Part shown: one piece after another, positions 43,895 through 55,173 of the stretch | Position numbering within the stretch: position 1 is the stretch's first letter | Layout of the letters: each line of letters starts with the position of its first letter | Assembly (NCBI RefSeq): GCF_910592395.1 | Contig: NC_088314.1 | Coordinates: forward strand, 11,778,001 to 11,842,000 | Direction: 5' to 3' | DNA: 64,000 nt | From: Lineus longissimus | Taxonomy: Eukaryota > Nemertea > Pilidiophora > Heteronemertea > Lineidae | Position numbers and translations under genes: made by a program | The notes under the pieces: generated by a model | Database searches by the model: none | Seen by the model: the letters and a program-made list of their open reading frames with translations, nothing else | What the model was told of the DNA's origin: nothing

Positions 43895-44608
43895 TCACCA
43901 ACTAGACTTATTAGACTTAGACTTAAAGTCTGGAAAAGGTTTAGGCCTTCGTGTGTCTTTTATGCGTTTTACAGATGAGTCACTTTCATGCCTTAGGGCT
44001 TTGCCTTGAACAGTGGCATTTTCGGCCGCTTTGCAGATATTTATGCATGTCTCTAACGCTAGTCTTGATTCACGCAATAAGAGTTTCTGTGTGTCTTGAT
44101 TGCAGATGCCTAACACGACATGGTCTCGCAGGATAGAGTCGATGCTGTCAACATGATAATTGCAAGTTTTTATTAATGTCCTGATGGCTGAGAGAAATGC
44201 CTCGAAACTTTCTCCCTGCCTCTGCTCACGTTTGTTGAAGATGAACCTTTCGTAAGATTCATTTACTTCTCCTATCGCGTACGCATCGAACTTTTCCAGA
44301 ATTTCGGTGTTTGTCCTCGCGTTCTCAGGCGTTGCGAATTGAAAACCATTGTATATTTTCAATCCATCGTCTCCAAGTGTGTTTAACAGTAGAGCAACTT
44401 GGTACGCCCTGTTTTGTTCTGGCAGCTTTGAGAGAATCTCATAGTTTGTCCATTTTTGTTTAAAGAGTTTCCAGTTCTCTGCCATACACAGGGTTCCAGT
44501 GGCACCGAAATCAGGTGCTTGTGGAGGTTTAACCTCCGGAACGACTCGCTGTACATGCCCAACGTCCGCCGCAGGAGCAGGGACAGGTACATCCCCTGGT
44601 TCATCCAT
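43895..44608 (-). pseudogene. gag: Gypsy gag-like fragment
   Basis: A 237-codon frame starts MDEPGDVPVPAP and holds a retrotransposon gag-like region (WKLFKQKWTNYEILSKL, QVALLLNTLGDDGLKIY, QRQGESFEAFLSAIRTL, LRDHVVLGI). It ends at TGA just before the zinc-knuckle segment, which sits in another frame from about 43890. The gag protein is therefore cut by a frameshift before its nucleic-acid-binding part. Confidence 0.8.
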
Positions 44609-45700
44609 GACGAGAACGGTAGATCACCGGTACAGGTGAATGTACAGCCGTATACACTTCATATACACTTCATATTCGTATACACTTCAGTGCAGACAAT
44701 CGACCACAGCGGACTTTCCAGACTAGCCGTTTCGGCAGAGATTTCTTGAAATCGGTAGAGTTCTGTAGCATTACAGTTCACTTAGTTAGTAGACGAACAT
44801 GTAAGTTCCACCACTGCCACCATGTTTCGTGGGCAGATGACTTATCGAGGACACAGACTTTGGTTTAGAAGGATGACATACAGGCTCTCCGCAGCCATGT
44901 GCAACAACAACAACAACAACGTTACAACTGATTCCACGAGGACCGCTTGTCTCACACTATACAACCGAAGACAGTAACTTGTACATCACGCAACACCAAT
45001 ACACAGATGCAGAGACTTGTGCTGTGTGTAAATGTAATGTTCAGTTAGTGTCACTAGCGATGTACATCAATGTATAGCGTGATGTACGGCGAACATATCA
45101 AATGTCCAAATGAAATGCCAGTTCGTAGAATCGTTCATAAAGTGAGGTTACTTGCCGACGAGATGTAGAATAATCATACGTCGTAACATCTAATATAATT
45201 GCAAGATAAGCATAAAGTTATGAAAGTAGTCTGCATGAACCTGATCAATCCACCGAAGACAGAAGAATCGAAGCAGTATCGAACTATCGAAGAAAGTGGG
45301 AATTCCCCGAAACATCCAGACACGTGACCTCCACTGTCCAATAACAGCGTACACGAAAAGCGGTGATTGCGTTTCGAAAAACCGAGCGATTTTCCTTGCG
45401 GGAATCACAAATATTGAACGTTGCAGCCTGGCATAAATCGAACACCAAAACTCCCGACAACTAGTTCAAACGAATCCTCTGAATCATAAAAATATGTCCA
45501 TTATCATGATCAGGCAACGACAGTATGTTTCCTGGGTGAAATCGACTTTAACGAACACCACATGAAAAACACGAGATGGGCGCAGCACACCAAACAACAC
45601 GTGCACCACGGCCGGGCAGATCAACGAAAGGCAACAAACTTCTCTAAAAAATGGCACTGAGTCTTACGGGTTCTCCACCATGTTATGTTCTGCTTCCTTG
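44609..45700 (-). other. leader region of the old Gypsy element; possible primer site and LTR edge
   Basis: Two ACATGGTGG motifs on the minus strand (near 44827 and 45679) could mark an LTR end followed by a TGG primer site. The second is preceded by a stretch with AATAAA (near 45765), as an LTR would be. No matching LTR was found at the other end of the element, so neither is proven. A (CAA)n run is at 44902-44920. Confidence 0.3.
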
Positions 45701-46002
45701 GGGACTTATCTATCCTACTATATAGATCAAATATGAATCATACGACTAGATTGTCTTTAATGTCTTTATTAAAACACCCAAAACTCTGATAACATGAACA
45801 TGAATGGTTGTCGTCATGTCGTGTTCTTCAACCTCCTATACGCATGCGTGGACCCAAACGCGGGGAGACTCACATAACAGTATAGTGCATTGGTCATAGG
45901 TACAATTCTTGATAGTTTCTCCTCAGTGAGGGGTGTGGCGCTTCGGTCATGGTGGTGCGGGTCGCAGCCCCTGTTTACCTCAACATGTTACATATGATCC
46001 AT
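45700..46002. other. possible LTR remnant, no gene
   Basis: Contains TTTAATAAAGACA on the minus strand and otherwise nothing recognisable. It might be part of the 5' LTR of the old Gypsy element. Confidence 0.25.
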
Positions 46003-46340
46003 TCCTCGCGCTGGCTCCACCTATCCATCGTCATGTCACAAGATAATAGTCGCAGTGATTTGTACTTGCAGCCTACAGTAGCAAATATATACTCAGTTAG
46101 ATGCTGGCGCCACCTATCAATACCCATGAACCAGCCAAAATTTATATTCCAACTTAACTACCCTAATGTCACAAGCTCCCTTTAACTGTCAGTGATTTGC
46201 ACTGGTAGCGCCCTCTATGACCATAAAGGCAAATATATGCTCGGTTAGATGCTGGCGCCACCTATCCATCGCCATGAACTTAGCCAAACTCATATTCCAA
46301 ACTAACCTTATGTGACAATATAAGTCCCTTTAACAGCCAA
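46003..46340. repeat. tandem repeat of about 150 bp, two full units and a partial one
   Basis: TTAGATGCTGGCGCCACCTATC occurs at about 46100 and 46247, and GCTGGCTCCACCTATCC at about 46009. CAGTGATTTGCACT/CAGTGATTTGTACTT and GTCACAAG/ACAATATAAG follow in each. Diverged copies of one unit. Confidence 0.7.
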
Positions 46341-47395
46341 TTAATCACCTGTAACTAAAAATAGTATTCAATCGCTTCGGCTGCCAGTCCATATTATAAA
46401 ACCTCATGTGTAACCTTATGTGTACTGAAGTTCTATGTTCATGGCTTATTGTGCTAGAGTTATGTTTGCTAGTTTGATCAACTCCTGCTTGCATTTGGCC
46501 TAATTTTTCAATGATAACTCCCCATTTAACCACGATCCTAGGATGACCAGGCTGTGTATTGTATCTGGGAAAATACACCTGGGGACCGTTGCGCTCGTTG
46601 CGTTATGTTGTTGTCTTTGCGCAAAATCCAGTAAGCCGTCGCTGGGTGTCCATCATGTTTTTGCGCAAAATCTAGTAAGCCGTCGCTGGGTGTCCATCAT
46701 GTTTCAAGTGCACTTGGTCGTTTGGAAGTCGGGCGTTTGTGTTTTCTAACTTGGCCGTTAGGGTTTTTATGTGTGCATGTCAGCTTTAACACAAGAATGA
46801 CGAATTTAATCACATGAAATTGGGAACTTTATCAATGAAATGGCCAGGAGGGGTTTGCAACCAAATTTCATGTGATGGTATATCTATGTACTCTTATCAA
46901 TATCCCTAATTTTCAGTCAAATCCCAATGACAAATATAACCGCCAGGCCGCAATCTTGAAAATCCAACAAAGTCCTATTACTCCTAAACTGTTGAACAGA
47001 TGTCAACCAATTTCCATGTGACATGAAACTAGCCAGAAACTGCCCCCCCCCCCCGCCCCCTCATATCCATTGCAAATGACATGCATTACATTACCCAAGG
47101 TGAGCACATGGTCCATTGTGTACACCTATCTCTAAATATATTTCATTGTGTTTCCAAAATAGGAAAACTTCACCTTATTACTAATGGCGTTGTTTGCTGG
47201 GTGTCACCAACCACTTTATATTGATTGATCTGTGAGAAACATTGTATTCTGCACCATTCTCCTGTTGCATGTTGTCTTTATACCTATTTGCACTATGCAC
47301 TAGTTTATTGTACATGTATTTTCCATCGATATAAATGCATTTTTATAAGGTACAATAAACTTAATTTGAATGTGAATTTGAATTTGGTCCCTGGA
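46341..47395. other. no supported gene; 44-bp duplication and a C run
   Basis: GCGCAAAATCCAGTAAGCCG at 46619 and a near-identical copy at 46663 form a 44-bp tandem duplication. A run of C with one G lies at 47041-47060. Short frames only. Confidence 0.6.
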
Positions 47396-48070
47396 CCAAT
47401 TCATTTAGTTTCGGCCTCCTGGTGGCCAAGACAAGAATCAGATCGGATCAAAACTCGGTGTCAGAGGTAACATGTGATAGGGAGTCATGTGTACCAAATT
47501 TCAAGCACATAGCTTTAGCGGTTAAGAAATGTGCCATAGTTACACTCTAACGGCCAATTTACACCAACCTGAGACCTTGAAAAGTAGGTCAAATCAAAAT
47601 TGCTAGGAGAACCTACCATAAATTTTTATCGAAAACGAGTGACTCATAAGAGAGATATTACACTTTTTAGGTATCCACTTCCAGCCCCGGGTGGTCAAGT
47701 CCAAGAATCAGATCAGACTGAAATTCAGTGTCAGTTATTTCAGGGAGTCATGTGTACCAAATTTCAAGTTCATAGCTTTAAGCGGTTAAGAAACGTGCCA
47801 TAGTTGGTCAAAGCAAAAACCCTTAGATGATGTATCCTTGCTCGGAGTACCTACCATAAAAATATCATTGAAAACAAGTCACTATTAAGCGAGATATTGC
47901 ATTTTTTACCTTTTTTAGTTTTGGTCCCCTGGTGGCCAAGTCGAAAATCAGATCAGACCGAAATTCGGTGTCAGAGGCTGACGTAGGGAGTCATGTGTAC
48001 CATATTTCAAGTTCATAGCTTTAATGGTTAAGAAACGTAAAATATTTCAACTCAAACTGACAATTTTCGC
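47396..48070. repeat. dispersed ~300-bp repeat, second locus, about two and a half units
   Basis: The same family as 38200-39370: CCTGGTGGCCAAG near 47409 and 47929, GGGTGGTCAAG near 47688, GTCATGTGTACCAAATTTCA and AGCTTTAGCGGTTAAGAAA in each unit. Units here are more diverged and partly deleted. Confidence 0.8.
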
Positions 48071-48130
48071 CATCCAAACACGATTCAGTCTCAACATTTG
48101 ACCAAAATATTATTGTCTCTGGTAGTGATA

Positions 48131-48243
48131 CAGAGACTGCCGATACGGTAACAACCTCTATCCTTATCTATTGTGTCTGTAAAGACAAAGACTGCCGATA
48201 CGGTAACAACCTCTATCCTTATCTATTGTGTCTGTAAAGGTTA
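48131..48243. repeat. 56-bp tandem duplication
   Basis: GACTGCCGATACGGTAACAA starts at 48134 and again at 48190, followed in both by CCTCTATCCTTATCTATTG. The copies look identical over the shared part. Confidence 0.9.
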
Positions 48244-48639
48244 AAAGGTCTCTTCCCAAAATTTCTCAGGTCGCAAAGACAATATTAACTCGCACAACGT
48301 AGTGAGTCTGATGGTTACGTATACACTGTATGTAAAGTGTAAACAAAATGCAAATATCCATCATGTCCATCGAATCTGAAAAAAATTTGTGCAGACCCAT
48401 GACAATTCTGGTTCTGGTTTTTCGTGCACAGCTACTGTCACCGTCTAAAGACTCAACAAAGGAATGCACTGAAGTACCGGCAGCGTTTGGAGCAAGTGGC
48501 GGCGGCAATGGAAAGGAAAATTCAAAATGAAAGGGGAAAAAAACTCTTCGACAAGACGTGACGGAAAAGGTCAATGTTGGTCTTTTTGCCCCGAACTTTA
48601 CATTTGTTTTATTGTTGGATTGATGCTAATAGAAAATAA

Positions 48640-50085
48640 ACTAATCAAAAGTCAAATAATTGAAATGATAATCTCTTTTAGTGACAATATTTTATGTTTT
48701 TTACAAATTCCATCTGGTCTGAAAAACCAAAAATTACAACTTGTTCATTTCCACACTTGCCGGGCAGCTTGTCTTTTGAAGCAGTTAATTGCTTTTATTA
48801 ACAAACATGCAATTTCTCTCGGCACAAAGCTGAAAACTACATTGACCAGCGAGCGGATAACTTTCTTCATTTGTCAATTTATCTGTAAACTACCCTCAGT
48901 GCACTAAAATCATTGTATTTGTTCTGAAATTGATTGTTTGGTGTGGGTGAATGTTTGGTTTTATCGTGTACTACAGGGTGACCCTCCCAAAAAAAGTACA
49001 GTACAACCTCTCTATTGCGGACACCCATGGGACTGGGCCCCGGTGTCCGCAATAGAGAGGTGTCCGCAATAGAGAGGTTATGCCAAATCGTCCGATAGAT
49101 GGATTTGAAGTTCACGCCTTGCAGGTCTTGGTTTTCTCTGTGTCGACATCCAGCGTAGAAACTTTAAACCTGTTGGCTGATCGGTATTTGCTTGTGATGT
49201 TGCGTTGAATGACGTGAGCTACTTTGGAACTCAGAGAGTGAATAATCTCTCTAGTAAAAGGTGCCCCTTTTATTGCAAAATCTCCTCGTCATTTTATAAT
49301 GTGTGAAAAAACACCATAATTTCTGTCCATCAGCCACCTTTGATTAATAATAAATTTTTTCTAATTTCTCTACTAACGCATATTCGCCGCAACACTGACA
49401 AAACCGCGTGGATTTATGAGTGTCCGTTGACACAATAGGCCTATGTAATTAGTTGAAAAGACGAGTAAACAAATGCCGCGGCTTAATTAGGATACAAAAA
49501 CACAATGCCATGGGGTAATTACGTTGATTAATTACGCAAATATGACACCTGTTGGGCCTTCTTAACTCTCCAAGCGCACGTGGAAAACCATTGTATTTGC
49601 CTACTGTCCGTAATTGGGAGGGAATTGAACCAAAAATTGGCCATCGCCCTGTCCGCAATTCGGAGTAGAGAGGTGTCCGCCATACACAGGTTTTTGTTAT
49701 TGGAAATGACTTAGAAAAAATCGAGACTGGCCGGACGTGTCCGTAATGTAGAGGTGTCGGCCTGGCAGAGGTGTCCGCTAAGGGAGGTTCTACTGTATAA
49801 CAACTTCATTCATTTTCGATGGAAAGGATGGTTATTGGTTGGAACTAGCACCAGCATCGAAATCAAAAGTTATGGTTGTGTTAGCTATAGCATATGAGAA
49901 GGAAGAGTCGTGGTTGGGGTTAGCTATAGCATGTAAAGGCTGGGTAATTGTTGGAGTTTGCGATAGCTTCAAAATCAAAGGTCATGGTTAGAGATAGCTC
50001 TAGCATATATGACTATGAAAAGCAATAGCATGAAAAGGAAGGGTAATGATGGTTGAGATTAGCGCACCAATATAAGGTGTCAGAA
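48640..50085. repeat. dispersed repeat, copy A (interrupted by a pogo-like MITE)
   Basis: 48640-48996 and 49798-50085 together match 51672-52320 in the same order (TTGAAATGATAATCTCTTTT, GCCGGGCAGCTTGTCTTTTG, TTTGGTGTGGGTGAATGTT, then CATTCATTTTCGATG, TTAGCTATAGCAT). The break in copy A is filled by the element at 48999-49795. No gene is recognised; the right half is a series of diverged repeats of GGTCATGGTTAG. Confidence 0.85.
48999..49795. mobile_element. pogo/Tigger-like non-autonomous element (MITE), TA target
   Basis: The ends are imperfect inverted repeats: CAGTACAACCTCTCTATTGC at the left and, on the other strand, CAGTAGAACCTCCCTTAGCG at the right, both running into GGACACC. TA flanks both sides (48997-48998 and 49796-49797). 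CAGTA...ACCTC ends with TA duplications are typical of pogo-like Tc1/mariner elements. Several GAGGTGTCCGCAAT motifs lie near both ends. The unoccupied site is visible in the second copy of the host repeat at 52025-52031 (AAAAAAAGTATACC). No transposase gene. Confidence 0.88.
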
Positions 50086-50094
50086 GGACTCGAG

Positions 50095-50365
50095 ATGGTT
50101 TGGGGGTTCCACTCCATCGCCTCGGGATAAGCGTCTCAGAAGGACTTATTGAGAGTCCAATGCCGGGGGGGGGGGGGGGGGGGGGGGGTTGGGGGCCTTC
50201 CCCCCATTTCTCTTGCAAAAACATGTAAGAAGAATGAGGCTTTGGGGTACTCCCCCAATGCACTGGCTGAAACACGTCAGAAGGACGGGGATTTGGGGGG
50301 GGGGGGCTCCCCATGTCAAACAGTTGTGTGAGTTCACTAGAGCTTGCACTTTACATATGAGCTCT
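50095..50365. repeat. dispersed G-run repeat, copy 2
   Basis: Matches 8655-8860 with the landmarks GACTTATTGAGAG, CCCAATGCACTGGCTGAAAC, AGAAGGACGGGG and AGAGCTTGCACTTTACAT. It includes a run of about 25 G starting at 50165. Confidence 0.7.
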
Positions 50366-50441
50366 ATAGTAACTCACACAACAGGTGTGAGTCTAATGGT
50401 TACGTGTATGTTCATAAATGTAAACAAAATTCATTTCTAAT

Positions 50442-50963
50442 CTACGGAAGCTTATTAGTGCCAAGTGCAAAAAGTTTCTGGCATTAATTTAAAAAAAAGT
50501 TTTTTATCATGTACGTACGAGAAAGTATCAAGTAATACCGCGATTATTCGCGCTATTGCGTACGTACGTGATACTAACACATAATTACGAGATAACTTTC
50601 ATGTTATAACGAGAAAATATCACATAATTACGAGATAACTATCGCGTAATTACGAGATAACTATCATGTAATTACGAGATAACTAACGCGTAATTATGAG
50701 ATAACTATCATGTAATTATGAGATAATTATCACATAATGAGGAGATAACTATCACGTAATTAGGAGATAACTATCACATAATTACGAGATAATTGACGTG
50801 TAATTTCGAGATAACTATCAGGTTATTACGAGAAAACTATCACGTAATTACGAGATAACTTAACGCGTATTTACGAGATGACTAACACGTTCTAACGCAA
50901 TAACTAACATGTAAATAAGCGATAAAACTTTTTTTTTGACTTGGCACTAATACGCTTCTGTAC
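50442..50963. mobile_element. second minisatellite foldback element, 22-bp units
   Basis: The outer ends are inverted: CTACGGAAGCTTATTAGTGC at 50442 and the complement of GTACAGAAGCGTATTAGTGC ending at 50963. Inside is an array of about 15 units of 22 bp (CGTAATTACGAGATAACTAT), all in one orientation from 50575 to 50930. A few reversed units (GTACGTACGAGAAAGTATCA) stand on the left, with the switch near 50545-50565. The ends share TTAGTGCCA with the element at 37267. No target duplication was seen. Confidence 0.75.
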
Positions 50964-50976
50964 TTGCCCGAGTCTT

Positions 50977-50977
<1 letters not shown>

Positions 50978-51012
<35 letters not shown>
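50978..51012. repeat. (TAA)n microsatellite at a LINE end
   Basis: About eleven TAA units. On the minus strand they follow the LINE coding remnant and probably form its 3' tail. Confidence 0.8.
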
Positions 51013-51660
51013 TTTAAATGATTTATAGTGCCAGCATCCACTCCGAGTGATCGGTGACACTTTACAAAAGAGAGACGTATTAGGAGTGGTAGCGACCAAA
51101 GAGATAGGATTTAAGATGCAATTTTTAAGACCGAGATGCTGGCACATTCTCTCGCACTGCGTGGAAGTTGATTCCAGAGCCTTGGGGCGAGTGGAGAAGG
51201 CTCGGTCGCCAAATGTTATCAACCTACTCCTTGGTCGCACCAACAGTGGGCCAACAGATGAGGAATGGAGACTGCGTCTAGGTTGGTAGACTTTAAGAGG
51301 GAGGATATGTATTGTGGGGCTTGATTGTTTAAACACTTAAATACAAGGAGTAGAATCTTATACTCTATCCTGTCGCGAATACGGAGCCAGTGGAGGTCGT
51401 TCAGCACTGGAGTAATATGATCTGACCTGCAAACACCAGTGATGACACGAACAGCACAATTTTGAACTCTCTGGAGTCTGCCAATGGCATTTGCAGGCAG
51501 GCCAAGTAGCAGTGCGTTCAGACCATCCAATCTGGAGGTGACAAGGACATGAACAAGGGTTTTTGTGGCATCAACTGTAAGGATTTTTCTGATAAGACCA
51601 ATATTGTGAATTTGGAAGTAGGTTGACTTACATATAGAATTTATGTGTCGGTCCATAGTT
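50978..51660 (-). pseudogene. CR1/L2-like LINE, C-terminal RT remnant
   Basis: The minus-strand frame 51656-51219 holds motifs of CR1/L2-type reverse transcriptase C-termini: VTSRLDGLNALLLGLP, LQRVQNCAVRVITG, HITPVLNDLHWLRIRDRI and YKILLLVFKCL. After a frame change the adjoining frame gives RSRLITFGDRAFS (51230-51150), the usual end of such proteins. The remnant stops at an (ATT)n tail. Most of the element, including the RT active site, is missing. Confidence 0.82.
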
Positions 51661-51671
51661 TTAGTTAGGAA

Positions 51672-52320
51672 ATTAAAAAGTCAAATTATTGAAATGATAA
51701 TCTCTTTTAGTGACGATATTTCATGTTTTAAAAAAAATTCCATCTGGTCCGAAAAACCAAAAAATAACGACTTGTTCATTTTCAGTCTTGCCGGGCAGCT
51801 TGTCTTTTGAAGCAGTTAATTGTTTTTATTAACAAACATGCAATTTCTCTCCGCACAAAGATGGAAACATTGACCAGCGATCGAGTGGATAACTTTCTGC
51901 ATTTGTCAATTTATCTGTTAACTACCATTAGTGCACAAAAATCATTATATTTGTTCTGAAATTGGTCGTTTGGTGTGGGTGAATGTTCGGTTTCATTTTG
52001 TACTACAGGGTGTCCCAAAAAAAGTATACCCACCTCATTCATTTTCGATGAAAAGGATGGTTAATGGTTAGCACCAGCATCAAAATCAAAAGTCATGGTT
52101 GTGTTAGCTATAGCGTATGAGAAGGAAGGGTCATGGTTGGGGTTTACTATAGCATGAAAAGGCTGGGTAATTGTTGGAGTTAGCGATAGCATCAAAATCA
52201 AAGGTCATGGTTAGAGATAGCTCTAGCATGTATGACTATGAGAAGGAAGTGTCATGGTTGGAATTAGCAATAGCATGAAAAGGAAGGGTATGATGGTTGA
52301 GATTAGCGCACCAATAATAA
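51672..52320. repeat. dispersed repeat, copy B (uninterrupted)
   Basis: The partner of copy A at 48640-50085. It retains the TA site without the pogo-like element. A LINE remnant abuts its left edge. Confidence 0.85.
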
Positions 52321-54844
52321 CAATCTGTGAAAAAAAACAAATTTCCACCCCATGAAAAAGTTTACCCACTACAAACTTATGATACGCATATAATTGACCC
52401 AGCCACATGCGCCATGTGGGAATTTAACTATTTGCCAACATTATATCAAATAATCACCTTGTTTCAAACCATACATATGTGACCTGTCACAGCAAAACCA
52501 GGAGCTTGTCGCAGATAAGATGAGTCTAAATGATACCAGGAGATAATGGAAGAAATTGATGTGCTCCTATTCCCCAAAAGGGAGACAACAGAGAAATGCC
52601 TGGTTTCGCTCTGACGGGTCACATATATTTTTTTGTGTGGTTTGGTCCTATGAAGTTACCGACATTATATGAATTACTCGCCTTTTTTCTGACCATACAC
52701 ATATTTTTGTTTTATGTCCTCCTTTGAAGTACTTTTAAAACAAGGACTCAATATGCATTGATCATGGTTTGCACCCCATGAAAAGTTACCAACTTACAAA
52801 CTTATGGTATGCTTCAAAGGAGGTTCCACGGTGACGTCAAATCACGTGACCGTGAACCATATTATAGCTGTGCATGTGACATACCACCATCAGAAAGATG
52901 GTCACAGCCGTTGTGTCCACATCAAAGTGATTAAAATCTATGTTTTATCAGTCTCCCGCTGCCAGGATTGTAATGTAACACAACACTGCCCTCTGTCTCG
53001 GCCAGACCCAAAGAGACAAGTTTCATCGCCACAAGGATAACAAACGAATGAATCACAAGCAACCACAAAATCAGAATCCCAGAGGATAAACGAGTAACAA
53101 GAGGACCAAGGGCCTGGCGCTCAGCTGGATGACCTAATAACATAGGACTGAGAATGTAAAGTAGTAAATATCGGCTTTATACTACTGTTTGAAGGTCAAG
53201 AGAACACGTTATACCACTAAAATTGCCAATGCAGAGCTGCCAGCTGGATGAAATATGATTGAACTAATCAGCCATGGTATGTAAATATTACAGGAGGCAA
53301 CAGAATATATCCCTAGTTCAGTATGTTGTATCGGTAGCTTTACAGAAAAGAAGTGTCAGAGAGGATGAGACTTCTCCATGGACAACTGTGGTATGTCTAG
53401 GCTGGGTTGTACAGCACAAGGATACAAAATGCTGTCTGTAATTGAGAGGTATCCTGATTTAACAGAGGTCAAAATAAATAGAAATGACCAGTTTGGGACT
53501 AACACCACTGTCTTTTTTTTAATAAGGTAAAGATTACAGGAGTCAACAAAATTTCATTTTATTGAGAGAAATTGACCTGTCCTGCAGGTGGTTGGAATTT
53601 ACAATACAAAGGGTCATGACATTGTGCTCTACTGCATATCCCTAGTGAGTCGATCTATCCTTGGCGCAGACAGGTTCAAATTGGCTACATCTTGAATAGA
53701 TTGAATTGCGATGAAAATCTAATGCAATAAAGGAGCAATATCGAAGAGACAAATTAATCAAACCAATTGTCCACAGACTCGGACCCTGAAATGGCGTGAT
53801 GTATGCGTGCATATAAAAGTATATCAATTGGTCCGATAAAGATGATGAGGCAATGTCAATATGCCTTGTTCCTTAGTCAGCAATATGCCCCTTTTTATAT
53901 GGAGAAGAAGGAGAACCCAGATAGGCCTTCACATGTCGGCTTCCAAATGGCTCGAACCAACTGTACTATCACTACTATAAATTTAAAATGCGTGCTCCTC
54001 CTACATGTAGCAATGTCTCGGCCAAAAAGGCACTTAGTCGACAGGCAAGCTAGAAGTTCAGCACCGTGAGGAGCTCCTTGGTAAGGCCATGTCAGGTTCC
54101 GCACACCTCTTCATATACATCAAGTATTGAAAGCTGTGGTGAGCACATAAAAAGACCATGGTCACCTTAATTTGAAAATCCCTTCATAATCAAGGGCTAC
54201 CTCTGACTAAAACAGCACCCATAAACAATTGACCACCAATTTGACCCCAGCTCCTAACTGCGGGAAAACCCAAGTCCAGCAACCAAAAGTACCAAAAATA
54301 CATTTTTGTTTACATTTGAACTGCACACATGCGTTTGTTTACAATTTCATTTCCCGTGAAATCTCGAAAATCAGGTGACCTGCAATCGTGGATTGAAAAT
54401 AATATTAACCTGGGTTCAGCAGGTCAGCAGGTATACCGACTGTTCCAATCATCCCCCTACAGCCAGCTGTTCAAAAGGTAATGTTATTCACCCCACAGGG
54501 AGTGCAGGTAATTGATTAAGCCCCTGCATAACTTAACACTATAACAGCAATGGCTTGGCTTCTGTGGTAAAGAGAATTGACAGTTTTTTTACGGGAGAAA
54601 CATTATTGTGTTGCTTAAAACGTCTACTTCTTACTCATGTAAGAATCGTAGTACTAATAATAACTTCAACTTATTTTCCGGTTATGATAACACAACACGC
54701 ATCTTTATGATCATGATCTTTCTCAAACTAACTGAATGACCTAATCGCCTTGGACGCACAACCACATATCAATCCGCCCCGACGATCAACAACAAAGTTT
54801 TCGTGCTTTTAGCTGTCAACATCAATGGCTATAATATACTCCTG
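52321..54844. other. no supported gene
   Basis: Short frames on both strands without recognisable motifs. A CACGGTGACGTCAAATCACG box at 52830 and diverged repeats of CATGAAAAGTTACC are seen. Nothing else. Confidence 0.5.
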
Positions 54845-55173
54845 GGCCGGTATTCATAAACGTTCCTGAGTTAAGTCGCTTAAATCCTTAAGCGTTACAC
54901 TATGTCTGGTGTAAGACTTATGTTGCTATTCATAAACGTTCTTATGTGTAACACATTGAGAAGTCTTACACATTAGTTGCGTCTTACACTAAAGTGCTCT
55001 TACCCCATGTTGCTAGGGTAAAATGACCACATTACCTGACAAGGTAGAATCAGTTTTTGTGGTTTGGACGAATTTAGATGAATGGGTTCAAGGATAAATG
55101 CCATCAATGAATAGTTATGACTGTCTTGTGAGGGCCTAGACCTATATGCACTACATTGTAATCGTAGCTCATC

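Noticed and set aside
44800-45700. Defined 5' LTR of the old Gypsy element
   Set aside because: Two candidate edges exist, but no matching LTR was found at the other end, so the limits cannot be fixed.
50000-50314. Proline-rich 104-codon frame
   Set aside because: It arises from the G/C runs of the dispersed repeat on the opposite strand.
52815-54082. Possible relative of the 12343 transposon (CAAAGGAGGTTCCACGGTGA at the left, CTCCTTGG at the right)
   Set aside because: The right end matches poorly and no target duplication flanks the pair.
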